Source of the DNA: Pseudoalteromonas umbrosa
GTDB taxonomy: Bacteria; Pseudomonadota; Gammaproteobacteria; Enterobacterales; Alteromonadaceae
Direction of reading: 5' to 3'
NCBI RefSeq assembly: GCF_030125375.1
Contig: NZ_JASJUU010000009.1
Location: 1-64,000, forward strand
DNA: 64,000 nucleotides
Part shown: positions 44,023-52,820 of the stretch, piece after piece
Layout of the letters: the number at the start of each line of letters is the position of its first letter
Numbering within the stretch: position 1 is the first letter of the stretch
The notes under the pieces: model-generated
Database searches by the model: none
What the model was told of the DNA's origin: nothing
Seen by the model: the letters and a program-made list of their open reading frames with translations, nothing else
Program-made: the position numbers and the translations under genes

Positions 44023-44582
44023 TTGCTTTATTCTCTTCGTCTCAATATCTCATCTATAAACAGGCATTGCACTGTTTAACTGGTGTTACGTTGCTTAATA
44101 AATAGTATTTTTAATCATATAGTAAATTTAATATACAACGCTTTATTTCATATTTATTGCGCTACTATTGTGCAATTTGCATCGTAAGTTTTAACGCTTA
44201 TCTGTTAGCGCGCAGTCATTTTGCCTCAAATACGTAGATTGTCAAGCACGTATATGACGTTAATTTATCTATGAACTACAATAAACTTTAATAAATTCAG
44301 TAGCTTTAGGTTTTTTGTGACAGGTTTATTATTTTTTTATGCCTCTCACAGATCATATTTTAGTGTAGCGTTGCGTAATATAATCTCCTGCAATGTAGTG
44401 AGTTACAAGCGATTTTAGCAAATAAAAAGTAACATTTTATGACATATATCAATGAGATGGTTTGGTGGAGAGATAACTGTAGCTCAAATTGGGCGTGACA
44501 ATATAATCTACAGCCTTGTACAATCTTTAATGGTTTAATTTGTTTATAGTCCAGTAATTTGAGACGATGTGAGGAACTTCAA
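44023..44582 (+). other. Intergenic region between divergent genes
   Basis: No gene seen. Minus-strand TTGAGACGA at 44037-44045 serves the RdgC-like gene. The right end holds the cassette of the plus-strand gene at 44583. Confidence 0.5.
44495..44567 (+). promoter_or_regulatory. Promoter, TTGTACAA and TTGAGACGA before gene at 44583
   Basis: GTGACA (44495-44500), 18 bp, TACAAT (44519-44524). The -10 element overlaps TTGTACAA (44516-44523), as at 9934-9963. TTGAGACGA follows at 44559-44567, 15 bases before ATG 44583. Confidence 0.5.
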
Positions 44583-44990
44583 ATGGATAGAGCTATAAGT
44601 ATTGTTGAGCGTTACACTGAGCTGTTAGAGCGTGCCTCGACACATAAAAATCCAACGCCGAGTAATGGCGTCGGCAACCCGTATCACGGTAAAAATGGGC
44701 GATTCGTCTCTGCTGCGAATGCTGTAGTGGCGTCTAAACGTCCGAATGCATTGCGCCGCAGTGCGCCACCTCAGCGTTTTAGAATTGACGGGTGGAAAGA
44801 TGAGCCAGCCAGTGATAAAAACCCGAAAGGCCTAAAAATTGCGAAGCTAAAACCTGCTAATGGGCCTGCTGGTCCGCAAGTATGTGGACGCTCTGCGCGT
44901 GCGATTGGTCTGGATATTCGATGTCACGATGGCAAAGTCATGGCAGGGCATACAGCGCTTGGCCGCGCCGCAGCGACATCGCGCAGATAA
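44583..44990 (+). CDS. Small basic protein with phage NPxHGKxGRF motif
   Basis: 135 residues, very basic. I start at ATG 44583, which has GAGGAA at a good distance; the frame is open to a TTG at 44559 inside the leader motif. NPYHGKNGRFVSAANAV near residue 32 resembles a motif found in many phage head or tail proteins (NPxHxxxGRFxxG), usually in disordered tails. Two cysteines near the end could bind metal. It is followed after 12 bases by the SWIM-like gene. A virion or packaging role is possible. Confidence 0.5.
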   Translation: MDRAISIVERYTELLERASTHKNPTPSNGVGNPYHGKNGRFVSAANAVVASKRPNALRRSAPPQRFRIDGWKDEPASDKNPKGLKIAKLKPANGPAGPQVCGRSARAIGLDIRCHDGKVMAGHTALGRAAATSRR

Positions 44991-45002
44991 TAAGGATTAC
45001 GA

Positions 45003-45830
45003 ATGAATTATCTAACGCCAGCAAAGCAGGCTTTGCTCAGTTGTGAGCAGGCTTTACATTCGCTCGTGTACCAGCGAGACATTGACGTTCCGCTACATGA
45101 AGCATTGAGCATTGATAAGTTGATTGACTCTGCAAATGCGTTCCGTAGCCCCAAAGATAACTATCTAGATATGGTGTCTTTAGAAGAGCCGCAGTGGAAA
45201 TTAGATAAGCGCGGTAAAGAGTTGACGATTAGCTTTAGGTTACAAGCTAAAGGGCGCTCAGATAATGCGCTGGTCGCTAAAGACATTGCCACCATCCATT
45301 CCCCCAAGCTACGTTTTACAAATCTTAAAACGTATCGTGTTGAGCCGACAGATAAAGGGAATAAAAAGTATGCGGGCATGACGCCGGTATATATGTTGCG
45401 TGATGATAAGTTAGACTTGGACCGTTGGTATGTTGAAAATGAGGACAAATTCGATAGCCCTGAAGCGTTAGAGGCGGCGAAAGCCCAGCTGTATGACCTG
45501 TATTATGTCGAGCCGTTAAGTAAGACGACTAAAATCAAAGTACACTGTGGTTGTCTGGATTATCAATATACTTTTGCGCAGGCGAATAAGGCGCATGGCG
45601 CACATTTCGGCCGCAATGCAAAGCGCAGCAAGTCGCATGATTATCCCGATATGAATCCAGAGCAACATGCTGGGTTTTGTACACATATTCTGTTTGCTTT
45701 GGAGATGCTCAGCCAATACGAGGCGTTTTGGGATAAAAGCTTAAAGCCATCGGGTCAAAGACGTTCATCTCGCTCACATAAAGCGGGGAGCAGCACTTTA
45801 GGGAAGTGGGCGAGCTTCTACGGTTACTAG
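45003..45830 (+). CDS. SWIM-like zinc-finger phage protein
   Basis: 275 residues. C182-x-C184 in KVHCGCLDYQYTFAQAN and C226-x-H228 in HAGFCTHILFALEML give a CxC...CxH signature, as in SWIM zinc fingers. The basic loop between them (FGRNAKRSKSHDYPDMNPE) is long. I have seen similar uncharacterised proteins in large phages. SWIM domains bind DNA or proteins. It is cotranscribed with the small basic gene before it; a terminator-like hairpin follows at 45843. Confidence 0.6.
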   Translation: MNYLTPAKQALLSCEQALHSLVYQRDIDVPLHEALSIDKLIDSANAFRSPKDNYLDMVSLEEPQWKLDKRGKELTISFRLQAKGRSDNALVAKDIATIHSPKLRFTNLKTYRVEPTDKGNKKYAGMTPVYMLRDDKLDLDRWYVENEDKFDSPEALEAAKAQLYDLYYVEPLSKTTKIKVHCGCLDYQYTFAQANKAHGAHFGRNAKRSKSHDYPDMNPEQHAGFCTHILFALEMLSQYEAFWDKSLKPSGQRRSSRSHKAGSSTLGKWASFYGY

Positions 45831-45842
45831 CGTTAAAAGAAA

Positions 45843-45866
45843 AAGTGCAGGCTTTACTCTGCACTT
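45843..45866. terminator. Terminator between convergent genes
   Basis: AAGTGCAG (45843-45850) and CTGCACTT (45859-45866) with an 8-base loop; A-rich on the left side, so it may serve the minus-strand gene as well. Confidence 0.5.
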
Positions 45867-45874
45867 GCTCAATG

Positions 45875-46327
45875 CTATTTGGAAGATAAAGTCGAGAGGT
45901 TGTCCTCATCTATTCCTGTCAGGATCTGTCTGACTAGACGCATACCATCTCGCATGCCGTGCGTATATGGGTCATTGTGCATATTGTGGTTTTCGATCAG
46001 CTTATCGAGCAGTGTACCGATATCTCTTAAATGCTGGCCCTGGTGTGTGCTTTGGCAAGGATCACCAAATTGTCTACTCGCTAAGTCAAAGGCTCTGCCC
46101 GCTTTTTGTAGACGTGCAATGGCAGTTTCTGCGCCATTTGATTGGCAAACATATTGCGACTCTGTCAGCAGCTGGCAGAGGGTTTCAAGCGGCGCGACAG
46201 TGTAAGTTGGTTGAACTTCTAGCCCGATGATACCAGCCGCAGCTCTGTCTTTATGGCTAATAGGCGCGAGTGAGATAGCATTAAATGGACCAAAAGGCCC
46301 TACACCTGCACTACATTGTTTGGTCAT
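45875..46327 (-). CDS. Hypothetical 150-residue protein
   Basis: A soluble, mostly helical protein from ATG 46327. Cysteines at residue 5 and in SQYVCQSNG and GDPCQSTHQGQH, plus scattered histidines near HNMHNDPYTHGMRDGM, might bind a metal. No family known to me. It lies just downstream of nrdB, past that gene's terminator, so it may have low read-through expression. Confidence 0.5.
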   Translation of the reverse strand: MTKQCSAGVGPFGPFNAISLAPISHKDRAAAGIIGLEVQPTYTVAPLETLCQLLTESQYVCQSNGAETAIARLQKAGRAFDLASRQFGDPCQSTHQGQHLRDIGTLLDKLIENHNMHNDPYTHGMRDGMRLVRQILTGIDEDNLSTLSSK

Positions 46328-46361
46328 GGTTCAGTGGTTTCCTAAACTAAAAAAGCCGAGG

Positions 46362-46385
46362 TATGACTCGGCTTTGGTTGTGACT
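46362..46385 (-). terminator. Terminator of the nrdAB operon
   Basis: AAAGCCGAG-GTATGA-CTCGGCTTT, with TTTTTT after it on the minus strand. It lies 8 bases past the nrdB stop. Confidence 0.8.
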
Positions 46386-46392
46386 GAAAAAA

Positions 46393-47475
46393 TTAAAACT
46401 TATCGAATCCGCCAACGGCGTTAGATTGGTTATATGATGCGCTGTCAGTAAAGAAGCCGCCTTTGGCGTTGCCTTCACCGTGCATATCAGCTCGCTCTTC
46501 TAAGTGGCGGTAAGGGTTTTCTTCTACGCCTTCATAAATTGGGTCAATTTTTATGGCCACTAAGCGGCGATTTGCCAAGTGCTTGGTGTAGTGCTCACAT
46601 GATTTTTTATCCATACCTAAAATACGGTCACCGATGATATGATGCGCCCAAGCAACTTCTTGGTCGACGGCTTTTTTGGTCATCTCAATGACCCAATCAT
46701 GATCCGCTTCTGTAAAGGTCTCTGAAATGATGTGACGGAATAAAGTCACATGGGTCAATTCATCTTTATTGATCAGCTTGATAATGCGTGACGCGCCCGT
46801 CATCGCGCCTTGTGCTGCCAGCAAATAGAAAAACTGAAAGCCATTGTAAAAGTACAGACCTTCTAGCAAGTAGTTGGCAATGAGCACGCGCTTAAATCCT
46901 TGCTCAGTAGGGTTGTCTAAGAAGGCTTGAAACTCTCCGGCAATAAACTTGTTTCTTTCAAATAAAATTTTGTCGTCGCGCCAGCGATCATAAATACCAT
47001 TGCGCAATTCCCTTGGGATCACTGACTCAATAATATATTGGTAAGAGTCTGCGTGGATCGCTTCTTGGAAAGTTTGAATGGCCAGTAACATTTTGACTTC
47101 AGGTGCGGTGATGTAGTCAGCGATGTTTGGTACGTTGGCCGTTTGTATTGAGTCTAAAAAGATTAAGAAACTCAAGATCCCTGTAAAGGTTTCTTTTTGG
47201 TCCTCAGTCAACAGGTCAAAGCGATCTGATTGAAGGCTGTTTTTTTGCGGGATCCAGAAATTGGCATACATGGTGGTTTTTAGCTTAGTTGCCCATTTGT
47301 ACTTGGTATTGTTTAACTGGATCAGGTTCGTTGAATTACCGCCAATCAATTTACGTTCGGTTAGCTCGTCTGTGCCGTCTGGGTTAAATAGTCGCGCTTT
47401 TTTAAATTCTGGGTTCTCAATTTGCGTGCTTGTATTAGTAAATGCCTGCTGGTCGATTATGCTGGTTTCGCTCAT
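46393..47475 (-). CDS. nrdB: Ribonucleotide reductase class Ia, beta subunit
   Basis: 360 residues. It houses the di-iron centre and tyrosyl radical that start ribonucleotide reduction in NrdA. All ligands are present: D108 in LDSIQ, E138 and H141 in FQEAIHADSY, E205 in LLEGLYFYNGF, E239 and H242 in KDELTH. Y145 in HADSY is the radical tyrosine at the position of E. coli Y122. The extreme C-terminus, which docks into NrdA, reads VGGFDKF. TTGAGACGG lies only five bases before ATG 47475. It lies 75 bp after nrdA and is probably cotranscribed. Confidence 0.95.
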   Translation of the reverse strand: MSETSIIDQQAFTNTSTQIENPEFKKARLFNPDGTDELTERKLIGGNSTNLIQLNNTKYKWATKLKTTMYANFWIPQKNSLQSDRFDLLTEDQKETFTGILSFLIFLDSIQTANVPNIADYITAPEVKMLLAIQTFQEAIHADSYQYIIESVIPRELRNGIYDRWRDDKILFERNKFIAGEFQAFLDNPTEQGFKRVLIANYLLEGLYFYNGFQFFYLLAAQGAMTGASRIIKLINKDELTHVTLFRHIISETFTEADHDWVIEMTKKAVDQEVAWAHHIIGDRILGMDKKSCEHYTKHLANRRLVAIKIDPIYEGVEENPYRHLEERADMHGEGNAKGGFFTDSASYNQSNAVGGFDKF

Positions 47476-47550
47476 ATCATCCGTCTCAATTAGGTTTATT
47501 TTGGGTGGTAAAAAAGGGGCCTGTGCCCCTTGTTGCGCGGGAGGCTTAGC

Positions 47551-49707
47551 TTAGTTAGCGCATGCCGTACACGATGAATCTAAATCAACGTTGCGGGTGT
47601 AATAAATACACTTAATGCCTTTTTTCCACGCATCTCTGAGCGCTTGATAGCGGTAGAAAGCATCTTCTTGGTCGTTGTTGAGATCAAACGTCATTTCGTA
47701 CGAAATACCAGTGTCTACCCAGCGCTGTACTGTGGACACAATGTCATTCATGACATATTTTGAAAAGTGCTTATATGCCTTGTAACCCAATGGGTTTTCA
47801 TGCAAATAAGGAGGGACAATCGGTACTGCACGGTGATTGCTTTCATCGTAAAATAGCGCAGAATAAACCGGTAAAATGGATGCGACGCAGCCATGGATAA
47901 TGGAACTGGACGTGTTCGGAGCAATGGCCATGATCTGGCTGTTACGGATCCCATGTTTGTTAATGGCCACTTGTAAGCTCTCCCAGCGCGATGGATCTGA
48001 GGCATGCTTAGCGTACTCTTCGATACGCTCGCCGGTGTCCCACATAGAACCTTGAAAGGCTTCAAACGCGCCGCGCTCTTCAGAGATTTTAATGCTCTCA
48101 GAAATACACGCATAAGCGAACTCTTCAAATAGTTCATTGATTAAGTCCATGCCTGATTCATAGTTGGTGTTGCGCGCCGCAAGGAAGTCATTGAGGCCCA
48201 TTGCACCTACCCCAATGGTCCGGTATTTATTGTTGTGGACATTAGACTCTCGGATCGGCGTGGCGGTGAGGTCAATCGCGTAATCCAGAGCGCGTACTGC
48301 GGTGCGACAAGAGATTTCAAGCGCGAAGAAATCTGGCTGGTTTGCCAAGTTTACAGAGATCAAGTTACATGTATGGGCTTCTTCATCGGCCAACACATTT
48401 GAGTAAGACTCTACACACAAGTTACCACACGGGATGATGCCGGTATGCTTATTGGGATTAAGGCGGTTTACTGTGCACTTGTAGAAGAGATAAGGCAGCC
48501 CTGATTCTACGTGTAGTTTGATGATCTCTTTGATTAACTCTCGTGCTTTAACGACCGTGACTATTTGCAGCTTACCTTGCTCGTATGCTTTAACGGCTTC
48601 TTTGTAATTTTTGACAAACTCGTCGCCAAAGCAATTGACCAGATCAATGTCTAATACCGTGCGTAGTTCATAAGGGTCAAACAGGTGCCAGTCGCCATTT
48701 TCGCCATCGACTTCCCAGAAATAATCCGGTGTGACAACTTGAGGGAATACATCAAACGCCTTTGCTCTTTGGTCGCCTACTTCTGTTTGCATCTCTAAAA
48801 ATGCATGAATATCCGCATGCCATACATCTAACGCGAGCGTCACAGCCCCTTGACGTGTGCCGCCTTGGTCTACATAGGTTGCAGTGTCATTAAACAGTTT
48901 AGCAATGGGAATAACGCCTTTAGATGTGTCTTTACGGCCGCGAACCCAAGAGCCTGAAGCACGAATGTTCGACAGTAATACACCGCATCCGCCCCCTTCT
49001 TTAGAGATACGTGCAAAGTTTTTAATGTTGTCAAAAATCGAGTCTAAATCATCGTTCATTGAGATGATGAAGCAGCTCGATAGATTACCCTCTGGGCGGC
49101 GTAAATTACGTAAAAATGGCGTGGCCAAAGAAAGGCGGCGTAAGCTTAATCCATCGTAGAGGTCTTGTACAAACTCAAGCGACTTTTCTTTACTTTGTGA
49201 GTTAATTAATAGTGCACACATCAAATAAGCAATTTGCGGTGTCTCGTTCTTGACCAAATACCCTTTGATGAGTTTGTCTGCACCTGCAAAGTCGTAATCT
49301 AAATCGCGTTCTGGAGCGAGTAGACGACCAGCTAAATTGAGTTCTTCATCGCTGTAGTGTTCAATGATGTGGGGGGCATATAAGCCCGCGTCTACCTGAC
49401 TGTGTACGAATTTTGCAAACCCTTGGCCTTGGCGGGTTTCATCGGTTTCTTTCCAATGCTTCATCATCAGTAAACGACCGGCAACATAAGACCAATGTGG
49501 CTCTTCCGCCGTGGTCATAGACAGTGCGGCATACGTCAGGTTTTCCTGAATTGCTTCTGTTTTTACCCCATCATTAAAAATCGCAGAAATTTTTGACTCA
49601 AGTTGCAGGGGATTAACTTGGAGGTTTTGACTTGCCCAACCAATTACTTGTTTAATCTTGGCAAGGTCAAATTGTTCGGTAGAACCGTCGCGTTTTTGTA
49701 CAAGCAT
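47551..49707 (-). CDS. nrdA: Ribonucleotide reductase class Ia, alpha subunit
   Basis: 718 residues. It reduces ribonucleoside diphosphates to deoxy forms. The active-site N-x-C-x-E box is in GNLCVES near residue 430, redox cysteines lie in GNLSSCFII (near 210) and HTCNL (near 455), and the C-terminal shuttle pair is CTAC in DSSCTACAN at the very end. The ATP-cone at the N-terminus looks truncated: about 90 residues lie before the catalytic domain. TTGATACTA occurs at 49730-49738, 23 bases upstream of ATG 49707. TTGTACAA overlaps codons 2-4 (49696-49703). Confidence 0.95.
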   Translation of the reverse strand: MLVQKRDGSTEQFDLAKIKQVIGWASQNLQVNPLQLESKISAIFNDGVKTEAIQENLTYAALSMTTAEEPHWSYVAGRLLMMKHWKETDETRQGQGFAKFVHSQVDAGLYAPHIIEHYSDEELNLAGRLLAPERDLDYDFAGADKLIKGYLVKNETPQIAYLMCALLINSQSKEKSLEFVQDLYDGLSLRRLSLATPFLRNLRRPEGNLSSCFIISMNDDLDSIFDNIKNFARISKEGGGCGVLLSNIRASGSWVRGRKDTSKGVIPIAKLFNDTATYVDQGGTRQGAVTLALDVWHADIHAFLEMQTEVGDQRAKAFDVFPQVVTPDYFWEVDGENGDWHLFDPYELRTVLDIDLVNCFGDEFVKNYKEAVKAYEQGKLQIVTVVKARELIKEIIKLHVESGLPYLFYKCTVNRLNPNKHTGIIPCGNLCVESYSNVLADEEAHTCNLISVNLANQPDFFALEISCRTAVRALDYAIDLTATPIRESNVHNNKYRTIGVGAMGLNDFLAARNTNYESGMDLINELFEEFAYACISESIKISEERGAFEAFQGSMWDTGERIEEYAKHASDPSRWESLQVAINKHGIRNSQIMAIAPNTSSSIIHGCVASILPVYSALFYDESNHRAVPIVPPYLHENPLGYKAYKHFSKYVMNDIVSTVQRWVDTGISYEMTFDLNNDQEDAFYRYQALRDAWKKGIKCIYYTRNVDLDSSCTACAN

Positions 49708-49911
49708 TTAACGCTTCCTTTTTTATCTTTAGTATCAAATTTAATTCAGTCAAAGCATGCGCCTAAGTTTGGTACGCTCACTTTGTTGGCACGTAGTTTT
49801 ACTTTTTACAAAGAGTTAGTCAAGCGATAAATGCAAGTAAATGCCTACGCCGCAAGTCCCTATGAACATTGTGGATTTTTAGCCGTAGGCAGATTTTTAG
49901 AGGGATTAAGG

Positions 49912-50340
49912 CTAGTCTGTTTTAGCGGCTAAGGTGGTGTTTGGCAGGCCTAATATTTTGCCAAATACGTCTCTAAATGAAGACGCTCCTTGGATCACCC
50001 CTGCAAACATCATGCGCTGAGCTTGCAGATTAGCGGCGGTTTGTCGCTCTTCTTCAGTACGTTGTTCTGGGTCCTCATTGAGAGACGCTTCGGTTGTGAC
50101 GATTTCATCTTGTTTGCTTTGTGCAATGCCTTGTACATGACTTAGTGTTTTTTCAAGTGCTTGATCAATTTGCGCACGGGTGACTTGCTGGGAAGGCAGT
50201 GTGATAAGGCTATCAAAACTGCTGTGAGCAACCGCAAAACCGTTGTCACAATAAGTACATACGGCAACTGCTTTGCCAGCTACTGTGCCGATCACCGTCA
50301 GGTTTTGGCAGTGGGGGCAACGGGGGGTTTTATCTTGCAT
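49912..50340 (-). CDS. Zinc-ribbon protein
   Basis: 142 residues. C8/C11 (CPHC) and C28/C31 (CTYC) form a zinc ribbon with a 16-residue knuckle. The rest is helical and acidic (STEDPEQRTEEERQ-type composition around 85-105), ending in a hydrophobic helix. Zinc ribbons of this kind appear in transcription or DNA-binding factors; a role in nucleic-acid binding is inferred. It is preceded by TGAGACC and TTGTACAA at 50348-50382. Confidence 0.6.
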   Translation of the reverse strand: MQDKTPRCPHCQNLTVIGTVAGKAVAVCTYCDNGFAVAHSSFDSLITLPSQQVTRAQIDQALEKTLSHVQGIAQSKQDEIVTTEASLNEDPEQRTEEERQTAANLQAQRMMFAGVIQGASSFRDVFGKILGLPNTTLAAKTD

Positions 50341-50347
50341 TACATTG

Positions 50348-50382
50348 GTCTCATTTAGTTAATAGTTTATTTTATTGTACAA
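50348..50382 (-). promoter_or_regulatory. TTATTGTACAATAA / TGAGACC cassette
   Basis: A perfect 14-bp palindrome at 50372-50385 around TTGTACAA (50375-50382), followed on the minus strand by TAACTAAATGAGACC next to the start codon of the zinc-ribbon gene. Confidence 0.55.
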
Positions 50383-50387
50383 TAATT

Positions 50388-50915
50388 CTAGTGTTTCTGA
50401 GGGACTTCAACCAAGCTTTCACTGAAGATACAGAGCGTTGAGTCTCCATAGGTTCGTTTGTACTGTGGGATCTCGTCCTCTTCATACCTTGATACGCCCA
50501 GTTGTACGGCTTGCTCAATGGGTAACATCTGAATCGCAAAATAGTACAGCGGTTCCCAGTTAGGGTTAAAGGAAGAGCGTACATAGCATTGCGGATAGGT
50601 CGAAAAAAGCCAAGAGTATTCAAACTCTTCAAGTAACTTAGAGAGTACTTTATCCATCCCCTCAGGCGTCTCACATTGTGAAGGAACGTACTTGCGCGCA
50701 TACTCCCTCACCGCCTCATCGACAATCTGTTCATGGTGTTCAAGAATGGCGTCACAGGCTTGATAGCGTTGCTCCATAGGGAGTTGCTTAATAAACTGCG
50801 AGGCTTGGTATCCATCGTCCATATAACATGTCAGCTCAAGCGCATCGTGTATGGTTTGCTTGACCTGTTCGACAGGCACAGCCTCAAAGGGCACTGTATT
50901 GTTTGTGTCTAGCAT
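50388..50915 (-). CDS. Hypothetical 175-residue protein
   Basis: An acidic, helical protein (FEAVPVEQVKQTIHDALEL...) with no recognised motif. TTGAGACCG lies at 50920-50928, directly before ATG 50915, with no separate Shine-Dalgarno sequence. This is another case where the leader motif takes the place of the usual ribosome site. Function unknown. Confidence 0.55.
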   Translation of the reverse strand: MLDTNNTVPFEAVPVEQVKQTIHDALELTCYMDDGYQASQFIKQLPMEQRYQACDAILEHHEQIVDEAVREYARKYVPSQCETPEGMDKVLSKLLEEFEYSWLFSTYPQCYVRSSFNPNWEPLYYFAIQMLPIEQAVQLGVSRYEEDEIPQYKRTYGDSTLCIFSESLVEVPQKH

Positions 50916-51057
50916 TTCACGGTCTCAATTAAATAAAACGCATGAATTATGGCATAAGGTATCCCTGTGTTTCTAGCGTCAATTAAGCTGGATTATTCTA
51001 TCTAGCTCGGATAATATGAGCGCTGATAATAACTTGAGACTTGAGACTATACTCGTG

Positions 51058-51813
51058 ATGACTAGTGCGAGGCGAAGTCGACTGAAACGCTCCACACGTA
51101 ATAAAGTGAGTGCGTTTGTGTTGCCTAAACCGCCACCTTTTGTACAACGAATTGATTACACAGAGCTACAAGCTAGCACCTTATCCACTGGCCGTGTTTA
51201 TGATACGCCAGCAGGCGGCTTTGCATCGATCACCACGTTATTGGGCAAAACCCAAGATCCTGAAAAAGCACAAGCATTGGCACAATGGCGAGAGGCGGTT
51301 GGCGCTGAGCAGGCCCAAGAGACTTTAGACGAGTCGAGTGAATATGGCACCTTGGTGCATGATACGATGGAAGCTTATCTTAGACACGAAGCGATAGATG
51401 CCAGTAAATTGCACCCGCTTGCTAAACGCGCAGTCAAAGAATTATGCCAGCTCCTCAAAGGACGATTTGAACAAACCTGGGCATTGGAAGTGCCTTTGTA
51501 CAGTCCGACGCTACGAATTGCTGGTCGCACCGATGTCGTTGGTGTCTGGCAGGGGAAGCCTGTGATATTGGATTATAAAACAGCTCGCACACCGAAAAAG
51601 CGTGAAGACATTACGGATTATTTTGTTCAGCTGCTGTTTTACGCATTAGCGCATAACGAAGTATATGGTACCAACATTCGCCACGGTGTCATTGCGATGG
51701 CCGTGATGACAGGTGAGCCACAAGTCTTTGAGGTTGATCTTTGGGACCTTGAATTATGGCAAAAGTTTGAAGACAAGTTGGTGAGCTTTCACGGAGAGTA
51801 TTTCGATGACTAA
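51058..51813 (+). CDS. RecB/Cas4-like PD-(D/E)XK nuclease
   Basis: 251 residues from ATG 51058. Two TTGAGAC copies lie at 51033-51046, so an ATG at 51016 would put them in the coding region; that longer start remains possible. Catalytic core: GTLVHDTMEAYL (helix with metal-binding His, near 95), LRIAGRTDVVGVW (near 155, with the aspartate) and VILDYKTA (the D-x-K motif), then FVQLLFYALAHNEVYG with the conserved Q and Y. This is the RecB-type exonuclease family, probably trimming DNA ends for recombination. It overlaps the next gene. Confidence 0.78.
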   Translation: MTSARRSRLKRSTRNKVSAFVLPKPPPFVQRIDYTELQASTLSTGRVYDTPAGGFASITTLLGKTQDPEKAQALAQWREAVGAEQAQETLDESSEYGTLVHDTMEAYLRHEAIDASKLHPLAKRAVKELCQLLKGRFEQTWALEVPLYSPTLRIAGRTDVVGVWQGKPVILDYKTARTPKKREDITDYFVQLLFYALAHNEVYGTNIRHGVIAMAVMTGEPQVFEVDLWDLELWQKFEDKLVSFHGEYFDD

Positions 51814-52072
51814 CCTTCAGCAACAAAAGCTGGCACTAAACGGCGCAGAGCGAGTCGATAAATCAAAGAATATCAATCGGCTACGCAGTGCAATCCAGCA
51901 ACTTTGGACCTTACTAGATAACATTGAGACGATTCAAGAAATGGCTGGTGAAGACCATGCCTTATATCAGCAGCTGGTGATGCAAGAACTCGCACAGCGC
52001 GAGGCTTTGGGGATCTGTGTGAATAACCGTGGACACCTGATGCTTGAGGAGTTGCCAGATGACGCTACGTGA
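51806..52072 (+). CDS. Hypothetical 88-residue protein
   Basis: A helical, soluble protein whose start (51806) overlaps the nuclease stop by eight bases, so it is translationally coupled to it. It repeats a theme with the next gene: a central AGEDHALYQQLVMQELAQREAL segment, shortened to AGEDHALYQQLVMQEL, resembles AGEDKDLRLCMVEELNAI there. The two are therefore probably paralogues. No function recognised. Confidence 0.55.
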   Translation: MTNLQQQKLALNGAERVDKSKNINRLRSAIQQLWTLLDNIETIQEMAGEDHALYQQLVMQELAQREALGICVNNRGHLMLEELPDDAT

Positions 52073-52343
52073 AGTGTTAATCGCCCACTTTGAAACGGTG
52101 CGGCCCAACTTGTCCATTTATGGGTTATCCATCGCCCTAGAAGTGGAGCTGTATGTTGCAAATGCACAGCCAGAAGCACAGTTAGACAAGCAAATTGCCA
52201 TGCTGACATCTCATCAAGTTGCCCTTGATCTAGCAGGTGAAGACAAAGATTTACGCCTGTGTATGGTCGAGGAACTAAACGCTATCAGAGTTGCAGCCCT
52301 TAGTGCGCTGCATGAATTTAACAATCAAACTATGAAAGAGTAA
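52059..52343 (+). CDS. Hypothetical 94-residue protein, paralogue of preceding gene
   Basis: Start at ATG 52059 (MTLREVLIAHFETV), preceded by GAGGAG; the frame begins earlier but within the previous gene. The two genes overlap by 14 bases. It shares AGED-x5-L-x2-(V/M)-x-EL with the previous protein. Coupled translation from the nuclease gene through SecB suggests one operon of four genes. Role unknown. Confidence 0.55.
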   Translation: MTLREVLIAHFETVRPNLSIYGLSIALEVELYVANAQPEAQLDKQIAMLTSHQVALDLAGEDKDLRLCMVEELNAIRVAALSALHEFNNQTMKE

Positions 52344-52347
52344 AACC

Positions 52348-52812
52348 ATGTCTGAACAACAAACAGAATATAAATTTGAACTACAGAAGATTTATTTTAA
52401 GAACAGCACATTTTCAACTGAAGATACACCTGCGGTGTTCTTAGAAGAGTGGAAACCTGCCATTGAAATTGACTTAAAGACCCGTGCAGATAAGCTCAGT
52501 GATTCTACTTACGAAGTCGTGGTGGAGGTGATTGCCAGTGTGACCGATATGGACAATCCTGAAAAGGGCTTGTTCAAGGCATCGGTCGAACAAGCGGGGA
52601 TCTTCGATATTGAAGGGTACACCGAACAAGAATTAGTTGGACTACTGGGCTCTCATTGTCCTGCTCAACTATATCCTTATGCTCGTCATCATATTGCTGA
52701 GCTTGCGTTACACGGTGGCTTCCCGCAGATGTTACTTGCGCCAGTTAATTTTGATGAAATGTTAGAGCAAGCGGTCAAAGATGCTGAAGCTGCTGCACAG
52801 ACTGGTGAATAA
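52348..52812 (+). CDS. secB: SecB-type export chaperone
   Basis: 154 residues, the same length as bacterial SecB. It matches along its length: FELQKIYFKNSTFSTEDTP at the N-terminus, FLEEWKPAIEIDL, YEVVVEVIASV, FKASVEQAGIFDIEG, then LLGSHCPAQLYPYARHHI and the C-terminal GGFPQMLLAPVNFDEM. SecB keeps precursor proteins unfolded for SecA. A phage copy may help export or solubilise phage proteins, divert the host Sec pathway, or act as a toxin-antitoxin chaperone (SecB-like chaperones can stabilise antitoxins). No toxin-antitoxin pair is adjacent. Confidence 0.9.
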   Translation: MSEQQTEYKFELQKIYFKNSTFSTEDTPAVFLEEWKPAIEIDLKTRADKLSDSTYEVVVEVIASVTDMDNPEKGLFKASVEQAGIFDIEGYTEQELVGLLGSHCPAQLYPYARHHIAELALHGGFPQMLLAPVNFDEMLEQAVKDAEAAAQTGE

Positions 52813-52820
52813 ACTCGCCA

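Noticed and set aside
46393..47475. NrdB lacking the radical tyrosine (an F in LSFLIFLDSIQ)
   Set aside because: Correct alignment puts the radical tyrosine after the EAIH ligands, and Y145 is present there.
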